Of a stretch of 64,000 nucleotides of DNA, positions 21,174 through 31,220 are shown piece by piece. Positions within the stretch are counted from its first letter, which is position 1. Every line of letters starts with the position of its first letter. This DNA is from Nitrospirales bacterium (GTDB taxonomy: Bacteria; Nitrospirota; Nitrospiria; Nitrospirales; UBA8639): NCBI GenBank assembly GCA_021604105.1, contig BQIW01000006.1, positions 1 through 64,000 of the forward strand, in the 5' to 3' direction. The notes under the pieces are model-generated. The model made no database searches, was not told the origin of the DNA, and saw only the letters and a list, made by a program, of their open reading frames with translations. Made by a program: the position numbers and the translations under genes.

Positions 21174-21348
21174 AATTGTTCCTTATGAAATCAGGAATTA
21201 GAAAAACATGAGGACACTGCAAGCGGAAACTACCAATTACCACGTATTTTTACCATGAAATTCTCATGAAAAGCTACTCAGAACAGAGGATTAAACCAGC
21301 CGTGAAAACGGGGAGTTCAAGAAAATCTAGAGAAAGAAGCGGAGGCCA

Positions 21349-22095
21349 TCAACGGTCAAATGTGGGAGTTGAAGAAAGAAGAAAACCTTCGTCCGCAAAG
21401 CTCACATAGCGCCCATCTCCAATAACAATATGATCCAATACCCGGATACCCAAAATTTCCCCTGCTGCGATGAGTCGACGTGTTAAGGCATGATCCTCCT
21501 CGCTGGGGTGAGGGTCACCACTTGGATGATTGTGGACAAAGATGACTGCCGCGGCAGATTCTCGTACGGCCAGGTTGAACACTTCCCTCGGATGAACAAT
21601 GCTCACCGTCAGACTTCCCTCGGAGATGGTGACATCTCGAATAAGCCCATGTTTGGCATCTAACAACAGGGCCTTAAAGACCTCGTGCCTAAGATCTCGT
21701 AAGAGGGGATAGTAGTGCTGATAAATGTCTTGGCTCTGATGAATCCGTAATCCTGCCGTTAGCGGGACCGCTAAGGCCCGTTTTCCCAACTCAACTGCCG
21801 CGAGAATCTGAGCCGCCTTTGCAGGCCCAATACCTGGAACAACACATAGTTCTTGCAGGCTTCGATTGGCCAAGCCCCTGAGTCCATTAAGCCGAGTGAG
21901 CAGGTCCAATGCCACATCCACTGCCGAAGAATCGGGTCGACCAATTCGTAGTAGGATGGCCACCAGTTGGGCATCTGATAAACCCTGAGCGCCACGGTTC
22001 AGGAGAAGTTCACGGGGGCGTTCCTTTTCAGGCCAGGATTGAATGCCTTTTTTGAGCTGCGGGTCATTCATATTCATACAACCAGGGTTTGCCAT
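21349..22095 (-). CDS. radC: RadC family JAMM protein
   Basis: HNHPSGDPHPSEEDHALTRRLIAAGEILGIRVLDHIVIG. Confidence 0.95.
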   Translation of the reverse strand: MANPGCMNMNDPQLKKGIQSWPEKERPRELLLNRGAQGLSDAQLVAILLRIGRPDSSAVDVALDLLTRLNGLRGLANRSLQELCVVPGIGPAKAAQILAAVELGKRALAVPLTAGLRIHQSQDIYQHYYPLLRDLRHEVFKALLLDAKHGLIRDVTISEGSLTVSIVHPREVFNLAVRESAAAVIFVHNHPSGDPHPSEEDHALTRRLIAAGEILGIRVLDHIVIGDGRYVSFADEGFLLSSTPTFDR

Positions 22096-22203
22096 TCGAG
22101 AATGGGTTGAACTATACGCAGCTATTTTTCACCCCGTCAAAAACAATTCCTCCCATTTTGTCATTGAGATTGTTGAGGTTTCCAGAACTATGATATCGTC
22201 CAC

Positions 22204-22806
22204 GTGCATATGAAACCATCTTCTATCAGGATCGTTGCAGGGCAATTTAAGGGTCGAACAATCCCTACACTTCCGGGGCGAACCACCCGTCCCACCTCCC
22301 AGCGAGCCAGGGAAGCGCTGTTTTCTATCCTGGGTGGCCAAATTCAGGATGCCACGGTAGTTGACCTGTTTGCGGGAACAGGAGCGGTAGGACTTGAAGC
22401 CTTAAGCCGGGGGGCGACAAAGGCGCTCTTTGTTGAGCAAAATCCGTTGGCCGGAGCAAGTATTCAGCGGATGCTTACCCAACTTAAGGTTTGCTCATCA
22501 AGCCGGGTCCTCATTGAGGATGTGGCACTCGCCATACAAAATTCAATTTTGGTAGGATGGCGTCCGTTTGACATGATATTCATGGACCCACCTTACCGGC
22601 TCCCGAATGTTCAACAGATTTTACATCAATTAGAGGAAGCGGACGTCATCGCCTCGACCGGCCGAATCATTTATGAACATTTTCATAAAACCACTCCTCC
22701 GATTCCCCTTGGGAAATGGTCACTCCTCCGAACTGCCCGATATGGGGATACGGCGTTGACGTTTTACGGACCTTTCCCTCCGACAAAAGGCGATTTGGAC
22801 CAATGA
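22204..22806 (+). CDS. rsmD: 16S rRNA (guanine966-N2)-methyltransferase RsmD
   Basis: RIVAGQFKGRTIPTLPGRTTRPTSQRAREALFSIL; VDLFAGTGAVGLEALSRGA; FMDPPY. Confidence 0.95.
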   Translation: MHMKPSSIRIVAGQFKGRTIPTLPGRTTRPTSQRAREALFSILGGQIQDATVVDLFAGTGAVGLEALSRGATKALFVEQNPLAGASIQRMLTQLKVCSSSRVLIEDVALAIQNSILVGWRPFDMIFMDPPYRLPNVQQILHQLEEADVIASTGRIIYEHFHKTTPPIPLGKWSLLRTARYGDTALTFYGPFPPTKGDLDQ

Positions 22807-23291
22807 CCATTGGCATTTATCCAGGCACGTTTGATCCTATTACACGGGGCCATACGGATGTCATTGCTCGAAGCCTCAGGCTGGTCGAGCAGGTGATCGT
22901 CGCTGTTGCCCCTAACCCTCGCAAAGCTCCTTTGTTCGACTTGGATGAACGAGTCCAATTGGCAAAAATCGCCACAAGCGACCTGAAGGGAGTCACGGTT
23001 GAACCGTTTGATGGCTTACTGGTGAATTACGTTAGGAAACGCGGGGCTTTGGCCATTATCCGTGGACTAAGAGCTGTGTCAGATTTCGAACATGAATTTC
23101 AAATGGCCTTACTTAACCGAAAACTAGACTCGAGCCTGGAAACGGTCTTTCTGATGTCGAGCGAGGAATTTTCGTATCTCACCTCCAGCATGGTCAAAGA
23201 AGTGGCCTCCGTTGGCGGTCCCCTCCACCATTTCCTTCATCCCGAGGTGGCCGACTGGCTCCAGGGTCGATTACGGAGAAATGCCAAATGA
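22803..23291 (+). CDS. coaD: Pantetheine-phosphate adenylyltransferase
   Basis: MTIGIYPGTFDPITRGHTDVIARSLRLV; start at 22803 overlaps the rsmD stop (ATGA) rather than 22716. Confidence 0.97.
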   Translation: MTIGIYPGTFDPITRGHTDVIARSLRLVEQVIVAVAPNPRKAPLFDLDERVQLAKIATSDLKGVTVEPFDGLLVNYVRKRGALAIIRGLRAVSDFEHEFQMALLNRKLDSSLETVFLMSSEEFSYLTSSMVKEVASVGGPLHHFLHPEVADWLQGRLRRNAK

Positions 23292-24481
23292 AACTTGCCT
23301 CGCGAACGACCCGCATTACCCCCTCCCCCACGTTGCAACTCTCCGCCACCGTGAAAGCCCTGGTCGCGCAAGGGCAGCAAGTTTTCGATTTTACAGCAGG
23401 TGAACCTTCTTTCGATTCTCCCGAAGAGGCCAAAGAAGCAGCCTACGAAGCCATTCGCTCCGGCTTTACCAAATATACGGCCGTGACGGGGATCGATGAT
23501 TTAAAAGAGGCCATCATTGAAAAATTTCAGCGTGACCAGGGCCTAACCTACTCCCGATCACAAATCCTGGTGTCCTGTGGGGCGAAGCACACATTATTTA
23601 ATCTCGCACTGGCTTTATTTGAAACCGACGATGAAGTCCTCATTCCCGCTCCCTACTGGGTCTCTTATCCCGAACAAGTCCTCGTGGCAGACGCTAAGCC
23701 TGTTATTTTCCCCACGTCCGAATCCTCCGGCTATGCCATTAACGTGAAAGCACTGGAATCCTCAATCACTGATCGCACAAAAGCGATCATTCTGAACTCA
23801 CCGTGCAATCCGACCGGCAGTATGTATGATCGACAAACCCTGGAGGGCATTGCCCATTTGGCCCTCCAACATAATCTGCTTATTATCTCTGATGAAATTT
23901 ACGAAAAGATGGTTTACGATCAACATCGACACTATAGTATCGCATCGCTCGGTGCCGACATCGCTAAGCACACCATCATTGTGAATGGGGTGTCCAAAAG
24001 CTACTCGATGACAGGATGGCGGATTGGTTATGCCGCCGGCCCGGAGAAGCTGATCAAGGCCATGGGAGACATTCAAAGCCAAAGCACGTCGAATCCGAGC
24101 TCCATCTCGCAAAAGGCAGCAATTGGGGCCCTCCGAAACTCTGATGCGTTCATTCAACATATGGTGAAAGAGTTGGAGATTCGACGAAAGGCCATTGTTG
24201 AGGGGTTAAATCGGATTCCGGGGATTCACTGTCCTATGCCTGCAGGCGCATTTTATGCGTTTCCCAGCGTTGGTCAACTCCTGGGCCGACGCTTCCAAGG
24301 AGAAACCTTGTCCACTCCGTTGGCTTTTGCCAATTTTTTTCTCAAAGAAGCTCAAGTGGCGTGCGTCCCTGGGGAACCATTTGGAAGCCCCACGCATCTA
24401 CGATTTTCATATACCGGAACATTAGAGATGATTGAGGAGGGGTTGCAACATCTGTCCGAGGCCGTGGCCAAACTTGAATAG
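23288..24481 (+). CDS. Pyridoxal-phosphate aminotransferase (aspartate aminotransferase-like, class I)
   Basis: SPCNPTGSMYDRQTLE, ISDEIYEKMVYD, VNGVSKSYSMTGWRIGYAAGP. Confidence 0.95.
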   Translation: MKLASRTTRITPSPTLQLSATVKALVAQGQQVFDFTAGEPSFDSPEEAKEAAYEAIRSGFTKYTAVTGIDDLKEAIIEKFQRDQGLTYSRSQILVSCGAKHTLFNLALALFETDDEVLIPAPYWVSYPEQVLVADAKPVIFPTSESSGYAINVKALESSITDRTKAIILNSPCNPTGSMYDRQTLEGIAHLALQHNLLIISDEIYEKMVYDQHRHYSIASLGADIAKHTIIVNGVSKSYSMTGWRIGYAAGPEKLIKAMGDIQSQSTSNPSSISQKAAIGALRNSDAFIQHMVKELEIRRKAIVEGLNRIPGIHCPMPAGAFYAFPSVGQLLGRRFQGETLSTPLAFANFFLKEAQVACVPGEPFGSPTHLRFSYTGTLEMIEEGLQHLSEAVAKLE

Positions 24482-24617
24482 CCTATTCCTCCCCGGCTGG
24501 GGATCATTTATTTCAATCCAAGCCCTTCCAAAATCTTGACCTGAATGAAATCAGCCTTATTCTATTAACATATGCTTATAATCCGCTTAATTGACGTATA
24601 TTCTCTGGAGGTACACC

Positions 24618-25067
24618 GTGCCCATTTATGAATATCAATGCACCGGTAGCGGTGAACGGTTTGAAATTCAACAAAAAATGTCAGATCCGTCTATTCAAAC
24701 CTGCGATCAATTATCCTGTGGATGTGGAAAAGCTGAACCCGTCACAAAAGTCATCTCAGCTCCCGCGATCATGTTCAAAGGATCGGGATGGTATGTCACG
24801 GACTACTCAGACAAGCTCAAAGCGCCCGAAAGTAAATCGGAGAATAAAGGGAAACCCGCTGACTCCAGCACCGGCGAATCTAAAACCGACAACAAGACCG
24901 GTCCGTCCAGTTCTGATAGTGGATCCAGCACAACATCCTCAACATCCGCATCTTCTCCCTCTTCCACTGGCTCTACGGGATCCGGGACAACTTCGGGATC
25001 AGGAACATCGTCCAGTTCCAATGCCTCTACGGGATCCAGCCCTTCTTCGTCTACCAGTCAATCCTAA
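24618..25067 (+). CDS. FmdB-type zinc-ribbon protein with Ser/Thr/Gly-rich tail (GTG start)
   Basis: (V/M)PIYEYQCTGSGERFEIQQKMSD; GTG at 24618 preceded by ctggaggt; tail SSTTSSTSASSPSSTGSTGSGTTSGSG. Confidence 0.85.
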   Translation: MPIYEYQCTGSGERFEIQQKMSDPSIQTCDQLSCGCGKAEPVTKVISAPAIMFKGSGWYVTDYSDKLKAPESKSENKGKPADSSTGESKTDNKTGPSSSDSGSSTTSSTSASSPSSTGSTGSGTTSGSGTSSSSNASTGSSPSSSTSQS

Positions 25068-25370
25068 CCCTTCATGCTGATGCACTGGCCGGGGCAACTG
25101 CGCAACAATTCCAACCTTCACCGAAATTCTGTCCCCCAGGAATACCCGGCCAAAATTTCAGCCCTGACCCCTTAAACCTTCCCAAAATACATTTCCATCT
25201 ATAACGATCATCCGCCAATCGCAACGACAATGCTGTTTCCCCACAAGGCGTTGCGACTCTTGACAGCTCCGCCTACCGTCGGTACTCTCATCAGGCTTAA
25301 CCGTAATTGCAGCCTCTTCGGTTACTCAGGCCGAATGGAAGATCATCCTTTAAACGCTAGAGGGAAAAGC

Positions 25371-25952
25371 ATGAAGAAGATGTGTCTGAATGGTTTGACA
25401 AAATGTATTGGGGTCCTATTCATCACTGGTATCTGTATGCTGAGTGTGGTTTCGGAACAGCATGCCCTTGCCGCTGGGAAAAATACCTTCCGCGTCGGTG
25501 TCCTTGATCCTCAAACCGTGATTGAGAAGTCAAAGGCAGGAAGCCGCGCCCTGGCAGCTTTAAAAGAACATGCCCAAGCCAGGGAAACCGTGATGAAAAA
25601 CGATCAAAAAGAATTGGAGAGTCTTCAGGAAGAACTCAAAGCCGCAGAGACCAACTCCACGCTGAGTGAGGAGGAGCAAAAACGCAAACAAGAACGGTTT
25701 GCACAAAAATATCAAGCCTGGCAAAAACAAGGTCAGGATTTCCAGAATGAACTCGGCCAAAAGCAAAAAGACCTGGTTCAGGAATATATGAAGAAAATCG
25801 AAGAAGCCACAAGTGCCGTCGCCGCACGCCATGGCTTTGATGTAGTCATTGATAAGGGTAGTGAAAACACGCTAAAAATTGTGCTGTACAATAGAGATGG
25901 GTTAGATCTGACAAATGAAGTTGTGAAGGAATTTGACCGGCGATTTAAATAA
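25371..25952 (+). CDS. OmpH/Skp-family periplasmic chaperone-like protein
   Basis: Signal peptide MKKMCLNGLTKCIGVLFITGICMLSVVSEQHALAA; FRVGVLDPQTVIEKSKAGSRALAALKEH; coiled coil; C-term VVIDKGSENTLKIVLYNRDGLDLTNEVVKEFDRRFK. Confidence 0.9.
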   Translation: MKKMCLNGLTKCIGVLFITGICMLSVVSEQHALAAGKNTFRVGVLDPQTVIEKSKAGSRALAALKEHAQARETVMKNDQKELESLQEELKAAETNSTLSEEEQKRKQERFAQKYQAWQKQGQDFQNELGQKQKDLVQEYMKKIEEATSAVAARHGFDVVIDKGSENTLKIVLYNRDGLDLTNEVVKEFDRRFK

Positions 25953-25984
25953 CCCTCAATTCAAAGCAAGCTCTTCAACAATTT

Positions 25985-26016
25985 CCCCTGTGAGTCAAAC
26001 TCACAGGGGATTTTTG
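25985..26016 (+). terminator. Rho-independent terminator after the OmpH-like gene
   Basis: CCCCTGTGAG-TCAAA-CTCACAGGGG (perfect 10-bp stem, 5-nt loop) followed by ATTTTTG. Confidence 0.92.
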
Positions 26017-26310
26017 TATTCTCCCGACTTCACATCGTGTGGAATAAAAAATCCCAGGCGTTTAACCGTCAACGAATACTCCTTCAACTGTGAGATTGGA
26101 ATTGAGTCAACATGAATCATGAACAAGTAGGTTTTTTATTGCCGACAATGGCATTTTCGCTGTGCGCATTCTGAATGCAGCCAGTGATGGCCTTTCCAAC
26201 TATTTCTTTCTAAGGCCCTTGAAGCATGGGACCTATAGAGGCAAAAATATTCTTCAATTTTGTCTTTCTGAATAAAGGAGGCTGGATAAGAAGAGAAGGA
26301 GAACCCTGAG

Positions 26311-26685
26311 TCAACCCCCACTGCCCCAAACAGCTTCTTCCTCGGACTGGTAGATGGGAATTACCTGAGGCAAATTAGCATATTCAAGCAACTCTCTGAC
26401 ATGGGATTGAGGACTCACAATACTCAACCGAATGCGATGGGGCTTCATCCGATGGTACCAATGAAACATCTGCCCCAATCCCATCGAGTCGATCCAGGTG
26501 ATGTTCGAGAAATTCAGAATTATATGATGGCATCCTATTTCCTGAGCACCCAATATGGCCACTTCGAGTCCAAGCTTAGAGTCATAATCAAAACGTCCAG
26601 ATAACTCCAATACTTTTGTATCTTTGCGAACATGTTCCCTGACAGTCAGCATTCCAGACTTTCCTCTTATTGACCCTTTCGGCAA
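26311..26685 (-). CDS. Stand-alone STAS-domain protein (anti-sigma-factor antagonist-like)
   Basis: MLTVREHVRKDTKVLELSGRFDYDSKL...ILNFSNITWIDSMGLGQMF. Confidence 0.8.
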   Translation of the reverse strand: MPKGSIRGKSGMLTVREHVRKDTKVLELSGRFDYDSKLGLEVAILGAQEIGCHHIILNFSNITWIDSMGLGQMFHWYHRMKPHRIRLSIVSPQSHVRELLEYANLPQVIPIYQSEEEAVWGSGG

Positions 26686-27310
26686 TCACACAGTAAAAAT
26701 TTACTGATCTCATAGTAAGACACAATAATCAGATCTCCGACTGACCTTGGATAATACAAAGCTTCGCACTCAATCCATCCAGATATTACTTTCGATTCAA
26801 CAACATCCCTTTGATTGCGGTAGTCTAAAAATAGGATGAGCCCTTGAGGTGTCAGGCTTTTTTATTACATTCCCGACTGTAGAACTTTTCTTCGGCAGTT
26901 TTTCCTTCATTCCTGCCAAACTATGAATCCACTTTTCACTTTTTGTGAGAAGTGAGATAAAACGATCGAGTTTCATTACCATAACCTTAATACTTGTAGA
27001 TGATTGGGCCTTTCACATCGCCTAGCCATGAACGGCAAACTTTCTCTGATTAGATGCAGATCGTTAAATTTAAGATGATTCTTATTAGCATCCTAGCAAC
27101 TCGAGGGTGATGATGGTGTCCTCAGGGAAGTGGCATACCCATCAAAGCCAAGCGCACATTCAATTAATCTGTGACGAAAATTCCTGCTTGGTCCGAATGG
27201 ATGGTCCAAAGGGAAAATTGAGTGAAAAGGTGGGTATGGAACTAGGCTTGTTGAAGCAATTTGATCCGTTAGATGAGAACTTGCAACGACTTGGTTGTTT
27301 TTGGTGTAGG

Positions 27311-27387
27311 TGGTGCGCCCGGCAGGAATCGAACCTGCGACCCCCGGCTTAGAAGGCCGGTGCTCTATCCAACTGAGCTACGGGCGC
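27311..27387 (-). tRNA. tRNA-Arg(TCT), CCA encoded
   Basis: Reverse complement GCGCCCGTAGCTCAGTTGGATAGAGCACCGGCCTTCTAAGCCGGGGGTCGCAGGTTCGATTCCTGCCGGGCGCACCA; 7-bp acceptor, anticodon loop CTTCTAA. Confidence 0.97.
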
Positions 27388-27727
27388 ACGATAGGAAAAT
27401 CGCATAGTTAGGGAGTTTGAGTCAACGACCTGGCAGCCTGGGGAGCCAATTGTTGCATTCGTCATTTCAGCCCAGAAAATCAAACAAAAAACCACAGTTT
27501 TTGAATGAGGGGATCATTGGCTCCACAGAAACGAAGCAAGTCCAAAGCTTTTAACACCCCTGTTCAGGCAACAGGGTGAAGACCAAGTAAACCCGGTCCT
27601 ATCATCAAAAATGTCGAAAAACGAAAACGGTTCACCTCTAAACTATCCGATTTTCACACAACATGCTTACCGTGTCGTTCATGCATATAGGATATTCGCA
27701 TCCAACCGATAGGGTGAGCTATCGGAG

Positions 27728-28201
27728 GTGGAAATGCAAAATAATTTCATTCTTGGTGTTGTAGGTTTTTTTCTACTCCTTGGTGCCTGCGCCTCGCAGC
27801 ATTCGTCCAATAATAACGTTGATGAACAGGTGGATCTCTATCTCAGCACACTAGATGATAAGCATTTCGTCTGGTGCGAATTAGATCTGGAGCAATGTCG
27901 GCGTGACTTTGAGGCATGGAAACTCACCAAACACGGTCTCAGCATGATCAAGGAATTCGAACGAGAGAATACTGATCAACCGGACAATACCCAGCACTTG
28001 CCGAATGTCTTTCGTACGCGATTTGTGGAGGAAGGCCGGTTAGAAGAAGAAATGGTAGGAAAAGACGGCAAGGGGCAGAGCATCGATCGGGATCCAGAAG
28101 GCTTGAATTGGTCCTATTGGACTATCGAGAATAATCGACATCCCATCCAGGAAAGCATGAGTATGCCGCCAAGAACTCATGGTCCCCATGTCGCACCCTG
28201 A
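27728..28201 (+). CDS. Hypothetical lipoprotein
   Basis: MEMQNNFILGVVGFFLLLGACASQHSS lipobox LGAC. Confidence 0.6.
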   Translation: MEMQNNFILGVVGFFLLLGACASQHSSNNNVDEQVDLYLSTLDDKHFVWCELDLEQCRRDFEAWKLTKHGLSMIKEFERENTDQPDNTQHLPNVFRTRFVEEGRLEEEMVGKDGKGQSIDRDPEGLNWSYWTIENNRHPIQESMSMPPRTHGPHVAP

Positions 28202-28387
28202 TAGCCTCAGGGAGCTCACCCCAAAGGGGATTTTCCCTACCCATTCCCAGACTTTTATATTCTTTCTAACACGACAGGTTTACTCTCATCATTCTGTTCA
28301 GATCCATCTACCTGATACTCCATAACGCCGTTTGAAAAACCTCCAACAGAAAAAAGTGCTGACAAACAAAGGATCTATTCGAAAAAC

Positions 28388-29179
28388 TTATTCCCCAACT
28401 CGAACCAGCATGCCACGATCTTTACAGATATTGAAGGTGTGGTAGAACCATGCCACGATGATCAAAAGGAATCCACCATTGAGGCCCGTGGCCCACAGCA
28501 AATGTGTCACCGGGGCGTTACCGGTAGTGAGGACCCCACGCATTCCTTCAAAGATATGCGCAGGAGGAACTATCCAGGCAAGAGATTGCAGCACCGGCGG
28601 AAGGACCTCAATGGGGTAAAACACGCACGAGATGGGTTGAAAGAGAAAGACCATGCCCCAGGCCAGCACTTCGGCCTGTTGCCCAAAGCGCATGATGATG
28701 GAAGTGGTGAGCACGCCGATAATCCAACCTGATATAACAAGATTGAGAACGAAGGGGAGCAAGGAGAGTCCCATCTGGAGGATATCGTAGGAATAAAACA
28801 CCCAGGCGAAAAGCATCATCAGACCGCCCACGGCCGTGACCTTGAGCACGCTCATGGTCATAGTCGCAACGAGATATTCTCCGACCGTTAATGGACTGGC
28901 AAACAGGTTCATCAGATTGCGAGCCCACATTTCTTCTAGAAATGAGACGGCAATGCCCTGCTGCGCCCGAAACAACACATCCCAGAGGATCAGCGCCCCA
29001 AGAAAAAATGAGACGGCGCCATGCAGCGACATCCCAACCTTTTCCAGATAAATCGTAATGAATCCCCACACCACGAGATCTAAAAACGGCCAATAAAAAA
29101 TCTCCAGCAACCGGGCAAAGCTTCGCTTGTAGAGATACATATGACGGGATAAGAGAGCAACGATACGACCAAGACTCAT
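28388..29179 (-). CDS. ABC-2 type transporter permease
   Basis: Six hydrophobic segments; ABC-2 signature-like FLFQPISCVFYPIEVLPPVLQSLAWIVPPAHIFEGMRG. Confidence 0.9.
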   Translation of the reverse strand: MSLGRIVALLSRHMYLYKRSFARLLEIFYWPFLDLVVWGFITIYLEKVGMSLHGAVSFFLGALILWDVLFRAQQGIAVSFLEEMWARNLMNLFASPLTVGEYLVATMTMSVLKVTAVGGLMMLFAWVFYSYDILQMGLSLLPFVLNLVISGWIIGVLTTSIIMRFGQQAEVLAWGMVFLFQPISCVFYPIEVLPPVLQSLAWIVPPAHIFEGMRGVLTTGNAPVTHLLWATGLNGGFLLIIVAWFYHTFNICKDRGMLVRVGE

Positions 29180-29931
29180 GGACCGTTCTGTTCCCTGGCC
29201 AGCTTTAAAAAGACCTCTTCCAGATCCCGTTGACCGTACCGTTGAATGATTTCCGTGGCGGTGCCTTCCGCCACAATTTTCCCCCGTTGCAGGAAGATAA
29301 TCCGATCGGACATTTCCTCCATCTCCCGCATGTTGTGCGAGGTATAGAGAATACTCAATCCTTCCGAGCGTTGGTATTCTTTTAAAAACGATTTAATCTT
29401 ATTGACGATATCAGGATCCAAGCTGGCTGTCGGCTCGTCTAGAAACAACACCTTGGGTTCGGTCATGATGGCTTTGGCCAAAGTCAGTCTGGACATTTGG
29501 CCGGAAGACAGTTTTCTCGTGAGGCGATGCCGGATATCTTCCATCTCCAACTTTTTGACGATGTCATCAATGCGCTGCTGAATATGCTTGAGTTCATAGA
29601 GCCTCGCGATGACCTTCAGGTTTTCCTCTACAGTTAAAGAAAACGGCATCGAAATATAGGTGGAGGAAAAATTCACTTGCTGTAGGATCGTTTCTCGATG
29701 TGTGGCCAGATCCAGCCCAAACATGTGAATACTTCCGATGGTTGGTGTGATCAAACCCAACAACATATGAATCGTGGTGGTTTTGCCGGCGCCATTCGGG
29801 CCAAGCAAACCGAGGATTTCACCTTTTTTGATGTCGAAGGAGATATTATCGACGGCCGTAAAGCCTTGAAACCGTTTGCTGAGATTTCGAACTTCAACGA
29901 CAGAGGAAGCCATGGAATCGGAGGCAGGCAT
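29176..29931 (-). CDS. ABC transporter ATP-binding protein
   Basis: GPNGAGKTTTIHMLLG, LSSGQMSRLTLAKAIMTEPKVLFLDEPTASLDP. Confidence 0.96.
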   Translation of the reverse strand: MPASDSMASSVVEVRNLSKRFQGFTAVDNISFDIKKGEILGLLGPNGAGKTTTIHMLLGLITPTIGSIHMFGLDLATHRETILQQVNFSSTYISMPFSLTVEENLKVIARLYELKHIQQRIDDIVKKLEMEDIRHRLTRKLSSGQMSRLTLAKAIMTEPKVLFLDEPTASLDPDIVNKIKSFLKEYQRSEGLSILYTSHNMREMEEMSDRIIFLQRGKIVAEGTATEIIQRYGQRDLEEVFLKLAREQNGP

Positions 29932-30629
29932 TAAAACAAAAATCCACCAATTTTATCGGGTAAGTGACAGGTTTCACAGCGATTACTCAGCACCTCGCCT
30001 TCGTACTGTTGTTTGCCATCATGACAACGAAGGCAATCGGCCATACTGGCTTTCCAGAGCATCGAGTCTTTTGGCTGATCTGGTTCATGGGGTTGGTCAT
30101 CAAGTTTAACATGCCCGCGCGGGATCACAATGGGATACCCTTTAATCGGCGATCCATGGACGACGCGCCCGTGACAGGTTGTACACCCCTCACCTTTTCC
30201 ACGCTTTTTAAAGGCCTCCATATGTTCCCGGTGATTCATGATCAGTCCGACATCTTTCACGGGTGTGGGCAGATCACGGACGGAGACTTCCGTCACCCGC
30301 AAGATGGCTCGATGACAACTGATGCACACGGAAGAAGTCACATGGGATTCAAGATTATGGGGTTCGGTCGGGGTTCCGAAAACCGTGATCGTGACGTCTT
30401 CTATCCCGGCGAAGATTTTATCCTGAATAAACCCGGAAATGCCTGGACGCACGTGGCAATCGACACAGGTGACATCTTTATGACTGGATTGTATCCAGGA
30501 ATCGTAGGATGGTCTGATGGTATGACAACTCGCACAGAAGGTGGGCTGATTGGTCAGCGGGATAGCCGCAGCCCCTCCTAAGGCCAGCACCAGGAGTGTG
30601 GCCGCCATAAGGATCAGGCCTTTTCCCAT
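29931..30629 (-). CDS. NapC/NirT-like hexaheme c-type cytochrome
   Basis: N-terminal TM, six CXXCH motifs: CASCH, CVDCH, CISCH, CTTCH, CLRCH, CETCH. Confidence 0.9.
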   Translation of the reverse strand: MGKGLILMAATLLVLALGGAAAIPLTNQPTFCASCHTIRPSYDSWIQSSHKDVTCVDCHVRPGISGFIQDKIFAGIEDVTITVFGTPTEPHNLESHVTSSVCISCHRAILRVTEVSVRDLPTPVKDVGLIMNHREHMEAFKKRGKGEGCTTCHGRVVHGSPIKGYPIVIPRGHVKLDDQPHEPDQPKDSMLWKASMADCLRCHDGKQQYEGEVLSNRCETCHLPDKIGGFLF

Positions 30630-30634
30630 GAAGG

Positions 30635-31138
30635 CTACGAATCCCTGTGGAGGGGGAACTGTTTCATGATCAGTTGCGCCAGTCCCTGGACGTCGTCGCG
30701 ATCAAACCAGGGAGCCGAGCATTCGATGCGTTTCATCGAGGCGACCGCCAACAAACCATCCAACGATACATCCACTTCTTGTAACTGCTCACGCACGACG
30801 ACGACCTTGGGAAGACCTTGGCTTTTCCAGCCTTCGGCAATAATCAAATCGATTTCACCATTGATAAACCGATCCCGAACTTGATCGACAGGAAGTTCTT
30901 CCGGGACATCAGCAAACATGGCCAAGCTCCCTTTGGATAAGACAATGACCGTACTGGCCCCTGCACGTTTGTGACGCCAACTGTCTTTGCCTTCGGTATC
31001 CAGGTCAAACCCGTGACCGGCATGCTTAATCGTGGCCACTCGATAGCCCGCATGCGTCAGTTCCGGGATCAGGCGTTCGATAAGCGTCGTTTTGCCACTG
31101 TTGGAGCGGCCAACAAAACCCACAATGGGAGGTATCAT
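30635..31138 (-). CDS. mobB: Molybdopterin-guanine dinucleotide biosynthesis protein B
   Basis: MIPPIVGFVGRSNSGKTTLIERLIPELTHAGYRVATIKHAGHGFDLDTEGKDSWRHKRAGA. Confidence 0.95.
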   Translation of the reverse strand: MIPPIVGFVGRSNSGKTTLIERLIPELTHAGYRVATIKHAGHGFDLDTEGKDSWRHKRAGASTVIVLSKGSLAMFADVPEELPVDQVRDRFINGEIDLIIAEGWKSQGLPKVVVVREQLQEVDVSLDGLLAVASMKRIECSAPWFDRDDVQGLAQLIMKQFPLHRDS

Positions 31139-31220
31139 GATGAGCCCTATACTTCCTTCTCGGAGATCAAAAATTCCCAGTAGGCGCCATGAATGATAAA
31201 AAAAATAAAGCCTCGGTTGC

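Noticed and set aside
24628-25080. 150-aa plus-strand ORF
   Set aside because: Out-of-frame reading of the FmdB-like gene.
27107-27352. 81-aa plus-strand ORF ending CARQESNLRPPA
   Set aside because: The C-terminus is the familiar translation of an antisense tRNA; it runs into tRNA-Arg.
29964-30581. 205-aa plus-strand ORF
   Set aside because: Antisense of the hexaheme cytochrome, whose six CXXCH motifs fix the true strand.
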